A stretch of 33,830 bases of DNA from CALMRE01 sp964412895 (lineage in GTDB: Bacteria; UBP6; UBA1177; JAKLFG01). The stretch is from positions 1 through 33,830 of the forward strand of contig CAYPQK010000023.1 of NCBI GenBank assembly GCA_964412895.1, given 5' to 3'. Positions 24,723 to 33,712 of this stretch are shown here, piece after piece. How positions within the stretch are numbered: position 1 is the first letter of the stretch; the number at the start of each line of letters is the position of its first letter. The translations under genes and the position numbers were made by a program. The notes under the pieces were generated by a model. The model did not search any database. It saw only the letters and a program-made list of their open reading frames with translations, and was not told the DNA's origin.

Positions 24723-26888
24723 ATGCGTTCAATTCGACTTGTTATTTTTATCCTCCTTTCGGCCGGCCTGATCCTTTCCTGTAACTCCGAACAGCGGAAG
24801 GTCAGCTGCATAACCTCGCTCGAGTGTCCCGGCGACTGGACCTGCGAGGACGGCTGGTGCGTCGAATTCCCCGACGCGGAACCCTCTGACGACGATACGA
24901 CCGATAAGGACATCCCCAAAGAGGCCGATAGTGATACCGACGCTGATATCGACGGTGACGCCGATGTTGACGGCGACACGGACATCGACAACGATACCGA
25001 CAAAGATGTCGACACTGACGGAGATACGCCGGTGGATGCGCGGCCCGACGATGACGCGATAGGGGGCGACAGTGATGAGCTTTTGAACGATGTCGAGCCT
25101 TCGGATGATGACTCCCTGCTGGTCGAGAGCGATCAGCCGATGACGGATGATGTCGCGGTCATCGACGATGATACGACCATAACCGACGACGATGTCGTCG
25201 TAGCCGACGATGCGACCATTCCCGATGACGATACCGCCGTGACCGATGACGCGGCGATCCCCGACGACGATACCACCATGGTCGATGACACGGTCATCTC
25301 AGACAATGATGCCGCGATATCCTATTGCGGCGACGGCAAGAATATTCTTCCGGAAGGACTGGTGCTCTACCTTCGGATGGATGAGGTCAGCGGCCTGACG
25401 AGTTATGACTCTTCGGTCGCTCCCGCGAACGGTGTTTTCTCGGCCGGCGCTTCGCTGGGGCACACCGGTGTCCGGGGGAACGCGCTGGCGTTCAACCAGT
25501 CCAGCGATCTGCAGGTGGCCGACACGGCGAAACTTGATCTGACCGGCGCAATGAGTGTGTCGGCGTGGGTCTACCTGCCGTACGATGCGGCCAACATCCG
25601 TCCCTACATGATCGTCGGCAAGGGGTCGGGACGACAGGCGAATTTTGTGCTGTGGCGCGAAGTCGACCGCACCCTCAGTTTCGAATTCCATGAGTGGGAA
25701 CTCAACGGCATTATATGCGGCGCCAACTCCTCGGCGGCGATCGATGACGCCGTCTGGCACCATGTGACGGGCCTCTATGATGGAGCCGGCCATATCTCCC
25801 TGTATGTGGACGGTGTGCTTCAGCCAACCCCCGATGTCTGCACCATTGTTCCGGTACCTAACAGCGATCCGGTGACCATCGGACAGGTGTCGCCGAACAT
25901 AGGCTACACCGATCCGTATGTCACCACCGGCTATATCGACGAGGTGCGCATCTACAACCGTGCTCTTTCCTCCGACGAGATAAGTGTCCTGAAAGACGGG
26001 ACCCATGAATACTGCGACGACGGGAACAACTTTGACGGCGACGGATGTAGCGCTGCCTGTGCCGTCGAGCCGAATGCGGTCTGTAGCGGATCTCCATCGG
26101 TCTGCTCTTTTTCCGCGACATACACCTATACCGGCGCTACTCAGAGTTTGACCGTCCCGGCCGGCGTAACCAGCGTTAATGTCGAGGCGTGGGGCGGTCA
26201 GGGCCGCGCGAACGGCGCCGGTACCGTGGCGGGCGGTTCGGGCGGCTATGCGAAGGCGACGATCCCCGTGACCCCGGGAGATACGCTCCATGTGAATGTG
26301 GGGCAAGGCGGCGGAAGCGGCACCTCCGGCGGCTGGAACGGCGGCGGTACCGGCGGCACCGGCGGTACGGCAACGGCGAGCGGCGGCGGCGGCGGCGGGG
26401 CGAGCGATGTCCGCAGGAACGGGACCGCGCTGACCGACCGCGTCATCGTGGCGGGCGGCGGCGGCGGAGCCGGCGGTAACCGCGTGGACGGCTTGTCGGC
26501 GGGAGCGGGCGGCGGCGGTGGCGGCGGCTATTACGGCGGCGGCGGCGCGGGCGGCTGGGCCCCTTCGGTCATGGCCGGCGGCGGCACCCAGACGGCCGGC
26601 GGGATTGGCGGCAGCGGCGGGGCCGGTGGGAGCGCCGGGACGGCGGGGACCTTGGGACTCGGCGGTACCGGCGAGAATATCGCCTCCTCAAGTCAATCCG
26701 AAAACAATACGGCGGCGGCGGGCGCGGCGGGCGGCGGTGCGGCGGGCGCCAATGGAACGAGCACCGGCAACTGGACCGGCGGTAGCGGCGGCGGCGGTTC
26801 GGGGTATGTGGATGCCGCAGGCAACACCAACACCTCCATGGGCAGCGGCATACGGTCCGGTGACGGGCTGGTCGTCATCACTTATTGA
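24723..26888 (+). CDS. Tandem modular lipoprotein 2 (LamG, DUF4215 and Gly-rich domains)
   Basis: 721 residues. Lipobox ILSC (about residue 20); four-Cys module (SCITSLECPGDWTC); acidic linker to about 200 with DxDxDG-like runs; LamG/concanavalin-type domain about 208-425 (GLVLYLRMDE, MSVSAWVYLP, WHHVTGLYDGAG, GYIDEVRIYNRALS); a DUF4215-type Cys motif about 428-460 (YCDDGNNFDGDGC); then a Gly-rich domain to the end. That domain starts with a strand pattern (TQSLTVPAGVTSVNVEAWGG) and continues with long GGGGG tracts around DRVIVAGGGGGAGG, as in the Gly_rich family known from ALK-type receptors. LamG domains usually bind carbohydrate or matrix. It follows gene 1 by 19 bases, with AGAAGG before the ATG, so it is probably co-transcribed. 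Confidence 0.9.
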   Translation: MRSIRLVIFILLSAGLILSCNSEQRKVSCITSLECPGDWTCEDGWCVEFPDAEPSDDDTTDKDIPKEADSDTDADIDGDADVDGDTDIDNDTDKDVDTDGDTPVDARPDDDAIGGDSDELLNDVEPSDDDSLLVESDQPMTDDVAVIDDDTTITDDDVVVADDATIPDDDTAVTDDAAIPDDDTTMVDDTVISDNDAAISYCGDGKNILPEGLVLYLRMDEVSGLTSYDSSVAPANGVFSAGASLGHTGVRGNALAFNQSSDLQVADTAKLDLTGAMSVSAWVYLPYDAANIRPYMIVGKGSGRQANFVLWREVDRTLSFEFHEWELNGIICGANSSAAIDDAVWHHVTGLYDGAGHISLYVDGVLQPTPDVCTIVPVPNSDPVTIGQVSPNIGYTDPYVTTGYIDEVRIYNRALSSDEISVLKDGTHEYCDDGNNFDGDGCSAACAVEPNAVCSGSPSVCSFSATYTYTGATQSLTVPAGVTSVNVEAWGGQGRANGAGTVAGGSGGYAKATIPVTPGDTLHVNVGQGGGSGTSGGWNGGGTGGTGGTATASGGGGGGASDVRRNGTALTDRVIVAGGGGGAGGNRVDGLSAGAGGGGGGGYYGGGGAGGWAPSVMAGGGTQTAGGIGGSGGAGGSAGTAGTLGLGGTGENIASSSQSENNTAAAGAAGGGAAGANGTSTGNWTGGSGGGGSGYVDAAGNTNTSMGSGIRSGDGLVVITY
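24861..24955 (+). repeat. Copy A of a 95-base segment identical in two lipoprotein genes
   Basis: Identical base for base to 27132-27226. It encodes the end of the four-Cys module and the start of the acidic linker. Flanking sequence is similar but diverged. Confidence 0.9.
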
Positions 26889-26927
26889 TCCCGAATAACG
26901 ATTTCCTTATAATTCTGGAACGATGTA

Positions 26928-26956
26928 TTGCTTTTTACGGCGAGACACGCTAAAAT
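26928..26956 (+). promoter_or_regulatory. Promoter candidate of the third tandem lipoprotein gene
   Basis: TTGCTT (26928-26933), 17 bases, TAAAAT (26951-26956), with sequence around it resembling the element at 23523-23550. The longest open frame of the gene starts at this TTG and is therefore an artefact. Confidence 0.55.
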
Positions 26957-26987
26957 CCTCCGTGTTGGTTTGGAAAGAGGCAAAATC

Positions 26988-28787
26988 ATGTTCTTCGTTC
27001 GGAGCTTCATTTCCCTATTCCTTCTTTTTATTCTCTTTTTTGCCGTTGCCTGTTCGAACGAGAAGAATCGCGTCAGTTGTATCACCTCGCTCGAATGTCC
27101 CGGCGACTGGACCTGCGAGGACGGCTGGTGTGTCGAATTCCCCGACGCGGAACCCTCTGACGACGATACGACCGATAAGGACATCCCCAAAGAGGCCGAT
27201 AGTGATACCGACGCTGATATCGACGGCGACGGCGATGTTGACGGCGACACGGACATCGACGGTGATACCGACAAAGATGCCGACACCGACGCGGATGTCG
27301 ATACCGACGGCGATACGCCGGTGGATGCGCGGACCGATGACGACGCGATAGGGGGAGACACTGACGAGCTTTTGAGCGATATCGATCCTTCGGACGATGA
27401 CTCTCTGCTGGTCGAGAGCGATCATCCTGTGGTGGATGAAGCCGTGCTTCCGGACTATGATACCGCCGTGGTCGATGATGCTCCCATCCCTGATGACGAT
27501 ATCGTCGTGATCGACGATACCCCCATCCCCGATGACGATACCGCCGTCGTGACCGACGATGATGCGGCTATGCCCGACGACGATATCGTGGTGCCGTATT
27601 GCGGCGACGGCAAGAATACCGTCCCGGAAGGACTGGTGCTGTACCTGCGTATGGACGAACCGGCGCTTTTCTCGACGGTGTATGATTCCTCTCCCGATCC
27701 GGTCAATGGTAAATTCTCCGTCGGCGCCGCGCTTGGCAATACCGGAGTGCGCGGTAATGCACTGGCTTTCAACATGTCCAGCAACCTTCAGGTGGCCGAC
27801 ACGACGAAACTCGATCTGTCCGGCCCGATGAGCGTTTCGGCGTGGGTCTATCTTCCGTACGACGCATCGAATATCCGCCCCTATATGCTGGTCGGCAAGG
27901 GTTCGGGGCATCAGGCCAATTTCGTCATGTGGCGCGAGGCGAGCCGGAAGGTCAGCTTCGTGTTCCATAACTGGATAGTGGACGGTATCTGCTGCGGCGC
28001 CACTTCGACCAGCGATATCGATGACAGCGTGTGGCATCATGTCGTCGGTACCTATGACGGCGTCAATGTGCGGATGTATGTGGACGGCGTACTGCAAACG
28101 ACATCGGATGCCTGCACTAGCGTTCCGGTCACGAATGACGATCCGTTGACCGTCGGTCAGGTGTCGCCGATCGTCGGTTATACCGATCCGTATGCCACCA
28201 CCGGCTACATAGACGAAGTGCGCGTTTACAGCCGCGCCCTTTCCTCGGGCGAGATAACGCTGCTGAAAGACGGTGCGCACGAATACTGCGACGACAACAA
28301 CAACGGCGACGGCGACGGTTGCAGTCAATCCTGCGCCGTTGAGAACGGCAGCATCTGTTCCGGTTCTCCTTCGACCTGCATTGCCACTCCCACATGGTCG
28401 TGCACCAATTCGGTACAGATCTGCGACAGCGCCTATGATTATATGGACTCTTCCTATTACGAATATTACTATCAGAGCTGGATCGGCACGACCCTCACGG
28501 CGTATGCGGCCGGAAGCACGGTATGGGCATCTCCCGCCCAATCGACCTGGTACGATTATTCCGGAGGCCCTCTTTGCTCCGGCACTTGGTATAACTACAC
28601 TTTTACCAATGGGCAGGCGATAGAGCTCAACTATACCGCTCAGGGGGGCTACAGTCCCAACCAGTGTTATTTCCGGGTTCAGGGCGCGGCGGGCGGCGGC
28701 GGCGGCGCCATTGCCGCGACCAGTGCGACCGGCAGCGGCCAAGCACCGGCGAACTACGCCTACACCGGCACCTGTCTGCAACCGTGA
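26988..28787 (+). CDS. Tandem modular lipoprotein 3 (LamG, DUF4215, Tyr/Cys-rich tail)
   Basis: 599 residues from ATG 26988, with AAAGAGG upstream and the signal peptide starting at MFFVRSF. Lipobox AVAC, four-Cys module, acidic linker to about 200, LamG domain about 212-430, and DUF4215-type motif (YCDDNNNGDGDGC) about 432-465: all parallel to gene 2, including the 95-base identical segment. The C-terminus is different: about 130 residues with CTNSVQICDSAYDYMDSSYY, many Tyr/Trp/Thr and GGGGGAIAATSA near the end, replacing the long Gly-rich domain. The pair thus looks like a duplicated gene with an exchanged terminal domain. The linker is longer by a small DxD-repeat expansion. Tail not recognised. 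Confidence 0.9.
   Translation: MFFVRSFISLFLLFILFFAVACSNEKNRVSCITSLECPGDWTCEDGWCVEFPDAEPSDDDTTDKDIPKEADSDTDADIDGDGDVDGDTDIDGDTDKDADTDADVDTDGDTPVDARTDDDAIGGDTDELLSDIDPSDDDSLLVESDHPVVDEAVLPDYDTAVVDDAPIPDDDIVVIDDTPIPDDDTAVVTDDDAAMPDDDIVVPYCGDGKNTVPEGLVLYLRMDEPALFSTVYDSSPDPVNGKFSVGAALGNTGVRGNALAFNMSSNLQVADTTKLDLSGPMSVSAWVYLPYDASNIRPYMLVGKGSGHQANFVMWREASRKVSFVFHNWIVDGICCGATSTSDIDDSVWHHVVGTYDGVNVRMYVDGVLQTTSDACTSVPVTNDDPLTVGQVSPIVGYTDPYATTGYIDEVRVYSRALSSGEITLLKDGAHEYCDDNNNGDGDGCSQSCAVENGSICSGSPSTCIATPTWSCTNSVQICDSAYDYMDSSYYEYYYQSWIGTTLTAYAAGSTVWASPAQSTWYDYSGGPLCSGTWYNYTFTNGQAIELNYTAQGGYSPNQCYFRVQGAAGGGGGAIAATSATGSGQAPANYAYTGTCLQP
27132..27226 (+). repeat. Copy B of the 95-base identical segment
   Basis: Identical to 24861-24955; see that entry. 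Confidence 0.9.
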
Positions 28788-28813
28788 TCGATCGAAGAAA
28801 GGGAGGGATACTG

Positions 28814-31800
28814 ATGAACAGGCATGGATCGCTTTTCTTGTTCGTGGCGTTCACTTTGGCTCTTCTTGCCGGGTGCGCCGCCGAGAACAAACCGAACGGG
28901 CCGGAATGCATCACGGCGCTTGATTGCGAGGATGGCTACACCTGCGAGGAGGAGCAGTGCGTGGCGCTGCCCGACATCCCGCCGGCCGACAAGGACACGG
29001 CGGCCGCCGACGATATGACCGACGAACTGCTCGACGACGAGGAGTTCCCGGTGGACGAAACGGCGGAGGAAGACAGCGTGGAGCCCGGCGACGACACGAC
29101 GGAAGTGCGGGACGACGCGGTCGAGACGGGTGACGATATGGTCGAAACGGGCGACGATATGGTCGAAGTAGGGGATGATGCGGTCATCGTCGACGAGGAT
29201 ACGGCCGACATCGACACCGCGGACGAAGATATGGCCGATGAGGATATGGCGGACGAAGACACGGTCGACCTCCAGCCCGACCTTGATATGGACCTGTATG
29301 TGGAGACAACGTCGCCTACGGTGGTGTCGACCAGTCCCGAGTCCGATGCGACGGGCGTCGGGGTGGGGACCCTGATCGAAGTGACCTTTTCCGAACCGAT
29401 AAACGAGGCGACGCTCACGACGCTGACCATAACGGTCGAGGACGATTCTCCCGCGACGGTGAACGGCGCGGTGACTTACACGGCGGGGACCTACACGGCG
29501 GTCTTCACGCCGACCGCATCGCTGACCTACGACACGGTCTACACCGTGACGGTGACCACCGGCGTCGAGGACGAGGCGGGCAACGGTCTTGCGGCCGACC
29601 ATGAATTCAGCTTCACCACCGCGATAGAAGAGATAAACGAATGCGTGACGATGGATAACCCGTGCGACGCGCAGGGCGATACGGCGGCGATCTGCAGCGA
29701 CACGCTCGGCGGCTACGACTGCGCCTGTTCGGGCGGCTTCACGCCCAGCGGCGGCACCTGTCAGGATGTCGACGAATGCACGCTCAACACCGACGGCTGT
29801 GCGCAGGACTGCCAGAATACCACCGGCTCGCACACCTGTTCCTGCATCAGCGGCTATACCCTCAACGGCGACGGCCACACCTGCGACAACATCAATGAAT
29901 GCGTGACCTTGGACAACCCCTGCAACGACCATAACGACAGCGGCGGCTCCTGCGCCGACACCGACGGCGGCTACACCTGCACCTGCAGCGGCGGCTACAA
30001 TTTCACGGGCGGCGGCTGCAAGGACATCGACGAATGCCTTGCGGGCGGCGATCCGTGCGACGACTACGGCGACGACGACGCGCTGTGCTCGAACCTGCAG
30101 GGCAGTTATTCCTGCACCTGCGTTACTCCCGGGTACGCCTTCTCCAGCGGTTCCTGCCGCGACATCGACGAATGTACCGTGAACAACAACCCCTGTAACG
30201 ACAACGGCGATACGCTGGCCACCTGCACCAACACGGCGGGTGACTATACCTGCAACTGTTCGGGCGGCTGGTTCGACAACGGCACTACCTGCGATGATTC
30301 CGACGAATGCGTCGGCAATCCCTGCGATAACGGCGGAGACGCCGGCGCGACCTGTCAGGATCAGGTCGGCGACTACACCTGTAACTGCTCCAGCGGCTGG
30401 GATTTCTCGGGCGGCACCACCTGCACCGAGACCAATGAATGCATTACCTTGAGCAATCCCTGCAACGATAACGGCGACACGACGGCGACCTGCACCAACA
30501 CGACCGGCAGTTATACCTGCGGCTGCAATTTTGGATTCGAATTCACGCTTGGCGGCTGTCGCGATATCGACGAATGTTCGTTGGGTACCGACACCTGCCA
30601 TGTGAACGCCGACTGTACCAACACGCCGGCCGGTTCCTACACCTGCACCTGCAAACTTCATTACAGTGGCAACGGTTACACTTGCACCGCCGACACGCAG
30701 ACCTTCACCTGCGCCGCGAAACCGGTGACCGGCACCGATTGGAACACGGTGTCGAGCTATCTCCAAACATGGAATGGCACCGCGTGGAACCCGGCCGACA
30801 GCACTACCAGCTACAACGCCACCGGCAGTGCGACCGAATGCCGCTACAAATGCGCGACGAACTATACTTGGAACGGGAGCATTTGCGCCGCCGACACGAA
30901 GACCTACACCTGTAATGCGAAACCGGCGATCGGCACCGATTGGAACACCGTATCGAGCTATGCGCAGACTTGGAGCGGAAGCGCGTGGAGCCCGGCCGAC
31001 GACGCGACGACCGATTATAACGCCACTGGCAGTGCCACCGAATGTCGCTACAAATGCGCGGCGAACTATACTTGGAACGGGAGCACCTGTACCGCCGATA
31101 CGCGGCTCTTCACCTGCGCGGCGAAACCGGCCAATTCGGCATGGAACACCGTATCCGACTATGAACAAACATGGAACGGGAGTTCGTGGCTTCCCGCCGA
31201 CAGCACCCCGGTTTACAGTACCACCCCCAGCACGACGGCGTGCCGATTCACCTGTCTGGCGAACTACACATGGAACGGTAGCGCCTGCATCGCCGATACA
31301 CGGACCTTCACCTGCGCCGCGAAACCGGCCAGTTCGGACTGGAACACCGTGTCGAGTTATTCGCAGACTTGGAACGGCAGCGCGTGGCTCCCGGCCGACA
31401 GTACGACCGCCCACAATACTACGCCCAGCTCCACCGAATGCCGGTTTAAATGTCAGACCAACTACACTTGGAACGGCTCGATCTGCGCCGCCGACACGAA
31501 GACCTTCAACTGCACCGCCAAACCGACCAATTCCCAATGGAACACCGTAGCGGGTTACGAACAGACATGGAACGGCAGTGCATGGATACCCGTCGACAGC
31601 ACCACTACCTACAACGAGACGGGAAGTTCCACCTCATGCCGGTTCACCTGCGTGGCCAGCTATCATTGGGACGGCTCCAACTGTATCTCGGACAGCAGGA
31701 CCTTTACCTGTGCCGCGAAACCGGCCAATACCAGTTGGAACACCGTGTCGGAATACAGCCAGACCTGGAACGGTAGTGCATGGAGCCCGGCCGACAGCAC

Positions 31801-33712
31801 AACGAGTTACAATACCACGCCCAGCTCCACGGCATGCCGTTTCCAGTGCCTGACGAACTACACATGGAACGGCAGCAATGCCTGCGTTGCCGACACGCGG
31901 ACCTACAACTGCGCCGCCAAGCCGCAGTCGGGCGAGACGGTCTACAACACGGTGTCGAGTTACTTGCAGACCTGGAACGGTTCGGCGTGGACCCCGGCCG
32001 ACGACGCAACCACCGAATACAACGCCACGGGCAGCGCCACCGCATGTCGTTATACCTGCAACACCAACTATAACTGGGATGGCGATTCCTGCGAAGCGGC
32101 GACCCGGACCTATACCTGCAACGCGAAGCCGGCGACCGGGACCGATTGGAACACCGTCAGCCAGTACACCCAGACATGGAACGGGAGCGCGTGGAGCCCG
32201 GCCGACGATGCGACCACCGAATACAACGCCACGGCCAGTACCACGGCATGCCGGTATATCTGCGCGGCCGCTTACCATTGGGATGGTTCCAACTGCGTGT
32301 CGAACACACGGACCTTCAACTGCGCCGCCAAACCGGCCAACTCGGAATGGAATATCGTGGCGAGTTACACCCAGACCTGGAGCGGGAGCTGGAGCCCTGC
32401 CGACAGCACGACCGTCTACGATACCTCGCCCACCTCGACCGCCTGTCACTTCCAGTGCCTGACCAACTACACATGGAACGGTACCGCCTGCGCCGCCGAC
32501 ACGCGGACCTACAACTGCGCCGCCAAACCGCAGTCGGGCGAGACGGTCTACAACACGGTGTCGAGTTACTTGCAGACATGGAATGGTTCGGCATGGAGCC
32601 CGGCCGACGACGCAACCACCGAGTACAACGCGACCGGCAGTGCCACCGCCTGCCGCTACACCTGCAACACGAACTATACTTGGAATGGCTCTTCGTGTGT
32701 GGCGGCGACCCGGACCTTCACCTGCGCCGCGAAACCGGCGATCGGGACCGTCTGGAACACCGTGTCGAGTTATGGGCAGACCTGGAACGGCAGCGCATGG
32801 AGTCCGGTCGACAGCGCGACCGCCTACAACACGACCCCCGACACCAATTCCTGCCGGTACACCTGTGCGACCAACTATACTTGGAACGGTTCGATCTGCG
32901 CGGCAAACACGCAGAGCGGCACCTGCACCGGGCTTCCGGCGAACGCCGAATGGAACACCGTTTCTTCCATAACCCAGACATGGAACGGTTCTGCGTGGAC
33001 TCCGACGACCGTCGGTGCCTATAACGCCACCCCCAGCACCACAGAATGCCGGTTCAAATGCTCCGGTACCGCCTCGTGGAACGGTTCGGCATGTGTCCCC
33101 AATGTCTGCGGCGATGGTGTTCTCGGCGGCACCATCCCGGCTTTTGTTGAAGGTTTCGAAGGCGGCAAACCTTCCTATTCGGACGGCGATTGGAGCACTT
33201 CGACAAGCCAAAAACATGCCGGTTCCTATTCGTTGAAAAGCTATGGCATTTCTGATTCTTCAGAATCAGGAACATACAATTATACTACGATTCGATTCCT
33301 CAAATATACCGATGGGCAAGTATGCTTCTGGTATGCCGGACAGTCGGAATCGGGCTGGGATTATTTCAGGGTTTATGAAGGTGCGAGGGACGCGGGCTCA
33401 GGAGGTACAGAGAAATTCGAAACAAGTGGCGATCATTCGACTTGGGCTGAACAGTGCATCAGTGTGACGGCAGGATATACCACGATTTCTTTCGAATACT
33501 CAAGAGATTACTCGGGTGGTCTTGGGTGGAATACTTGGTATATAGACGACATCCGTTTCTATAACGCAACTACCGAACAGTGCGAAACGGGCCAGACTTC
33601 CAACTGTACGAATTTAGGGTACGAATGTTCAGACACGACAGCCTGCGGTACTGATTGTACTTGGAAGGCAGGCGAGGCCGAATGCCACGACGACGGAGGG
33701 TGTGGATGCTGA
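28814..33712 (+). CDS. Tandem modular lipoprotein 4: giant EGF/Cys-repeat surface protein
   Basis: 1632 residues from ATG 28814 (GGGAGG upstream; signal peptide with lipobox LAGC). Order: four-Cys module (ECITALDCEDGYTC), Glu/Asp-rich linker to about 165, a bacterial Ig-like (SbsA/Big_5 type) domain about 167-271 (SPTVVSTSPESDATGV, VTFSEPI), eight EGF-like domains about 275-628 (repeated DIDEC/NEC starts, calcium-binding type), twelve repeats of 65-69 residues about 629-1431, and a C-terminal beta-sandwich plus Cys cluster about 1432-1632 (FVEGFEGG, CFWYAGQSESGWDYFRV, final HDDGGCGC). It probably forms a long, disulphide-stabilised stalk on the cell surface for adhesion. The last about 500 bases are less GC-rich than the rest. 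No catalytic motif seen. Confidence 0.92.
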   Translation: MNRHGSLFLFVAFTLALLAGCAAENKPNGPECITALDCEDGYTCEEEQCVALPDIPPADKDTAAADDMTDELLDDEEFPVDETAEEDSVEPGDDTTEVRDDAVETGDDMVETGDDMVEVGDDAVIVDEDTADIDTADEDMADEDMADEDTVDLQPDLDMDLYVETTSPTVVSTSPESDATGVGVGTLIEVTFSEPINEATLTTLTITVEDDSPATVNGAVTYTAGTYTAVFTPTASLTYDTVYTVTVTTGVEDEAGNGLAADHEFSFTTAIEEINECVTMDNPCDAQGDTAAICSDTLGGYDCACSGGFTPSGGTCQDVDECTLNTDGCAQDCQNTTGSHTCSCISGYTLNGDGHTCDNINECVTLDNPCNDHNDSGGSCADTDGGYTCTCSGGYNFTGGGCKDIDECLAGGDPCDDYGDDDALCSNLQGSYSCTCVTPGYAFSSGSCRDIDECTVNNNPCNDNGDTLATCTNTAGDYTCNCSGGWFDNGTTCDDSDECVGNPCDNGGDAGATCQDQVGDYTCNCSSGWDFSGGTTCTETNECITLSNPCNDNGDTTATCTNTTGSYTCGCNFGFEFTLGGCRDIDECSLGTDTCHVNADCTNTPAGSYTCTCKLHYSGNGYTCTADTQTFTCAAKPVTGTDWNTVSSYLQTWNGTAWNPADSTTSYNATGSATECRYKCATNYTWNGSICAADTKTYTCNAKPAIGTDWNTVSSYAQTWSGSAWSPADDATTDYNATGSATECRYKCAANYTWNGSTCTADTRLFTCAAKPANSAWNTVSDYEQTWNGSSWLPADSTPVYSTTPSTTACRFTCLANYTWNGSACIADTRTFTCAAKPASSDWNTVSSYSQTWNGSAWLPADSTTAHNTTPSSTECRFKCQTNYTWNGSICAADTKTFNCTAKPTNSQWNTVAGYEQTWNGSAWIPVDSTTTYNETGSSTSCRFTCVASYHWDGSNCISDSRTFTCAAKPANTSWNTVSEYSQTWNGSAWSPADSTTSYNTTPSSTACRFQCLTNYTWNGSNACVADTRTYNCAAKPQSGETVYNTVSSYLQTWNGSAWTPADDATTEYNATGSATACRYTCNTNYNWDGDSCEAATRTYTCNAKPATGTDWNTVSQYTQTWNGSAWSPADDATTEYNATASTTACRYICAAAYHWDGSNCVSNTRTFNCAAKPANSEWNIVASYTQTWSGSWSPADSTTVYDTSPTSTACHFQCLTNYTWNGTACAADTRTYNCAAKPQSGETVYNTVSSYLQTWNGSAWSPADDATTEYNATGSATACRYTCNTNYTWNGSSCVAATRTFTCAAKPAIGTVWNTVSSYGQTWNGSAWSPVDSATAYNTTPDTNSCRYTCATNYTWNGSICAANTQSGTCTGLPANAEWNTVSSITQTWNGSAWTPTTVGAYNATPSTTECRFKCSGTASWNGSACVPNVCGDGVLGGTIPAFVEGFEGGKPSYSDGDWSTSTSQKHAGSYSLKSYGISDSSESGTYNYTTIRFLKYTDGQVCFWYAGQSESGWDYFRVYEGARDAGSGGTEKFETSGDHSTWAEQCISVTAGYTTISFEYSRDYSGGLGWNTWYIDDIRFYNATTEQCETGQTSNCTNLGYECSDTTACGTDCTWKAGEAECHDDGGCGC
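29636..30697 (+). repeat. Eight EGF-like domains
   Basis: Each unit starts with (D/N)EC, mostly preceded by DI or DV, and ends with GG-x-C or similar; six cysteines per typical unit. The D-(I/V)-D-E-C start is the calcium-binding EGF signature. Confidence 0.9.
30698..33106 (+). repeat. Twelve tandem 65-69-residue four-Cys repeats
   Basis: Unit consensus: TFTC-AAKPA, then WNTVSSY-QTWNGSAW-PAD, a Thr/Asn-rich turn, (T/E)ACR(Y/F)-x-C, NYTWNGS-x-C. Unit starts: 30698, 30899, 31103, 31301, 31499, 31697, 31898, 32105, 32309, 32504, 32711, 32912. Units 5-7 and 8-10 form two 606-base blocks with matching order. Family not recognised. Confidence 0.92.

Noticed and set aside
28760..31537. Long minus-strand open frame (over 900 codons) opposite the giant lipoprotein
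   Set aside because: It mirrors the repeats of the plus-strand gene and has only Gly/Val/Arg-rich shadow composition; the plus frame has a signal peptide, ribosome-binding site and recognisable domains.
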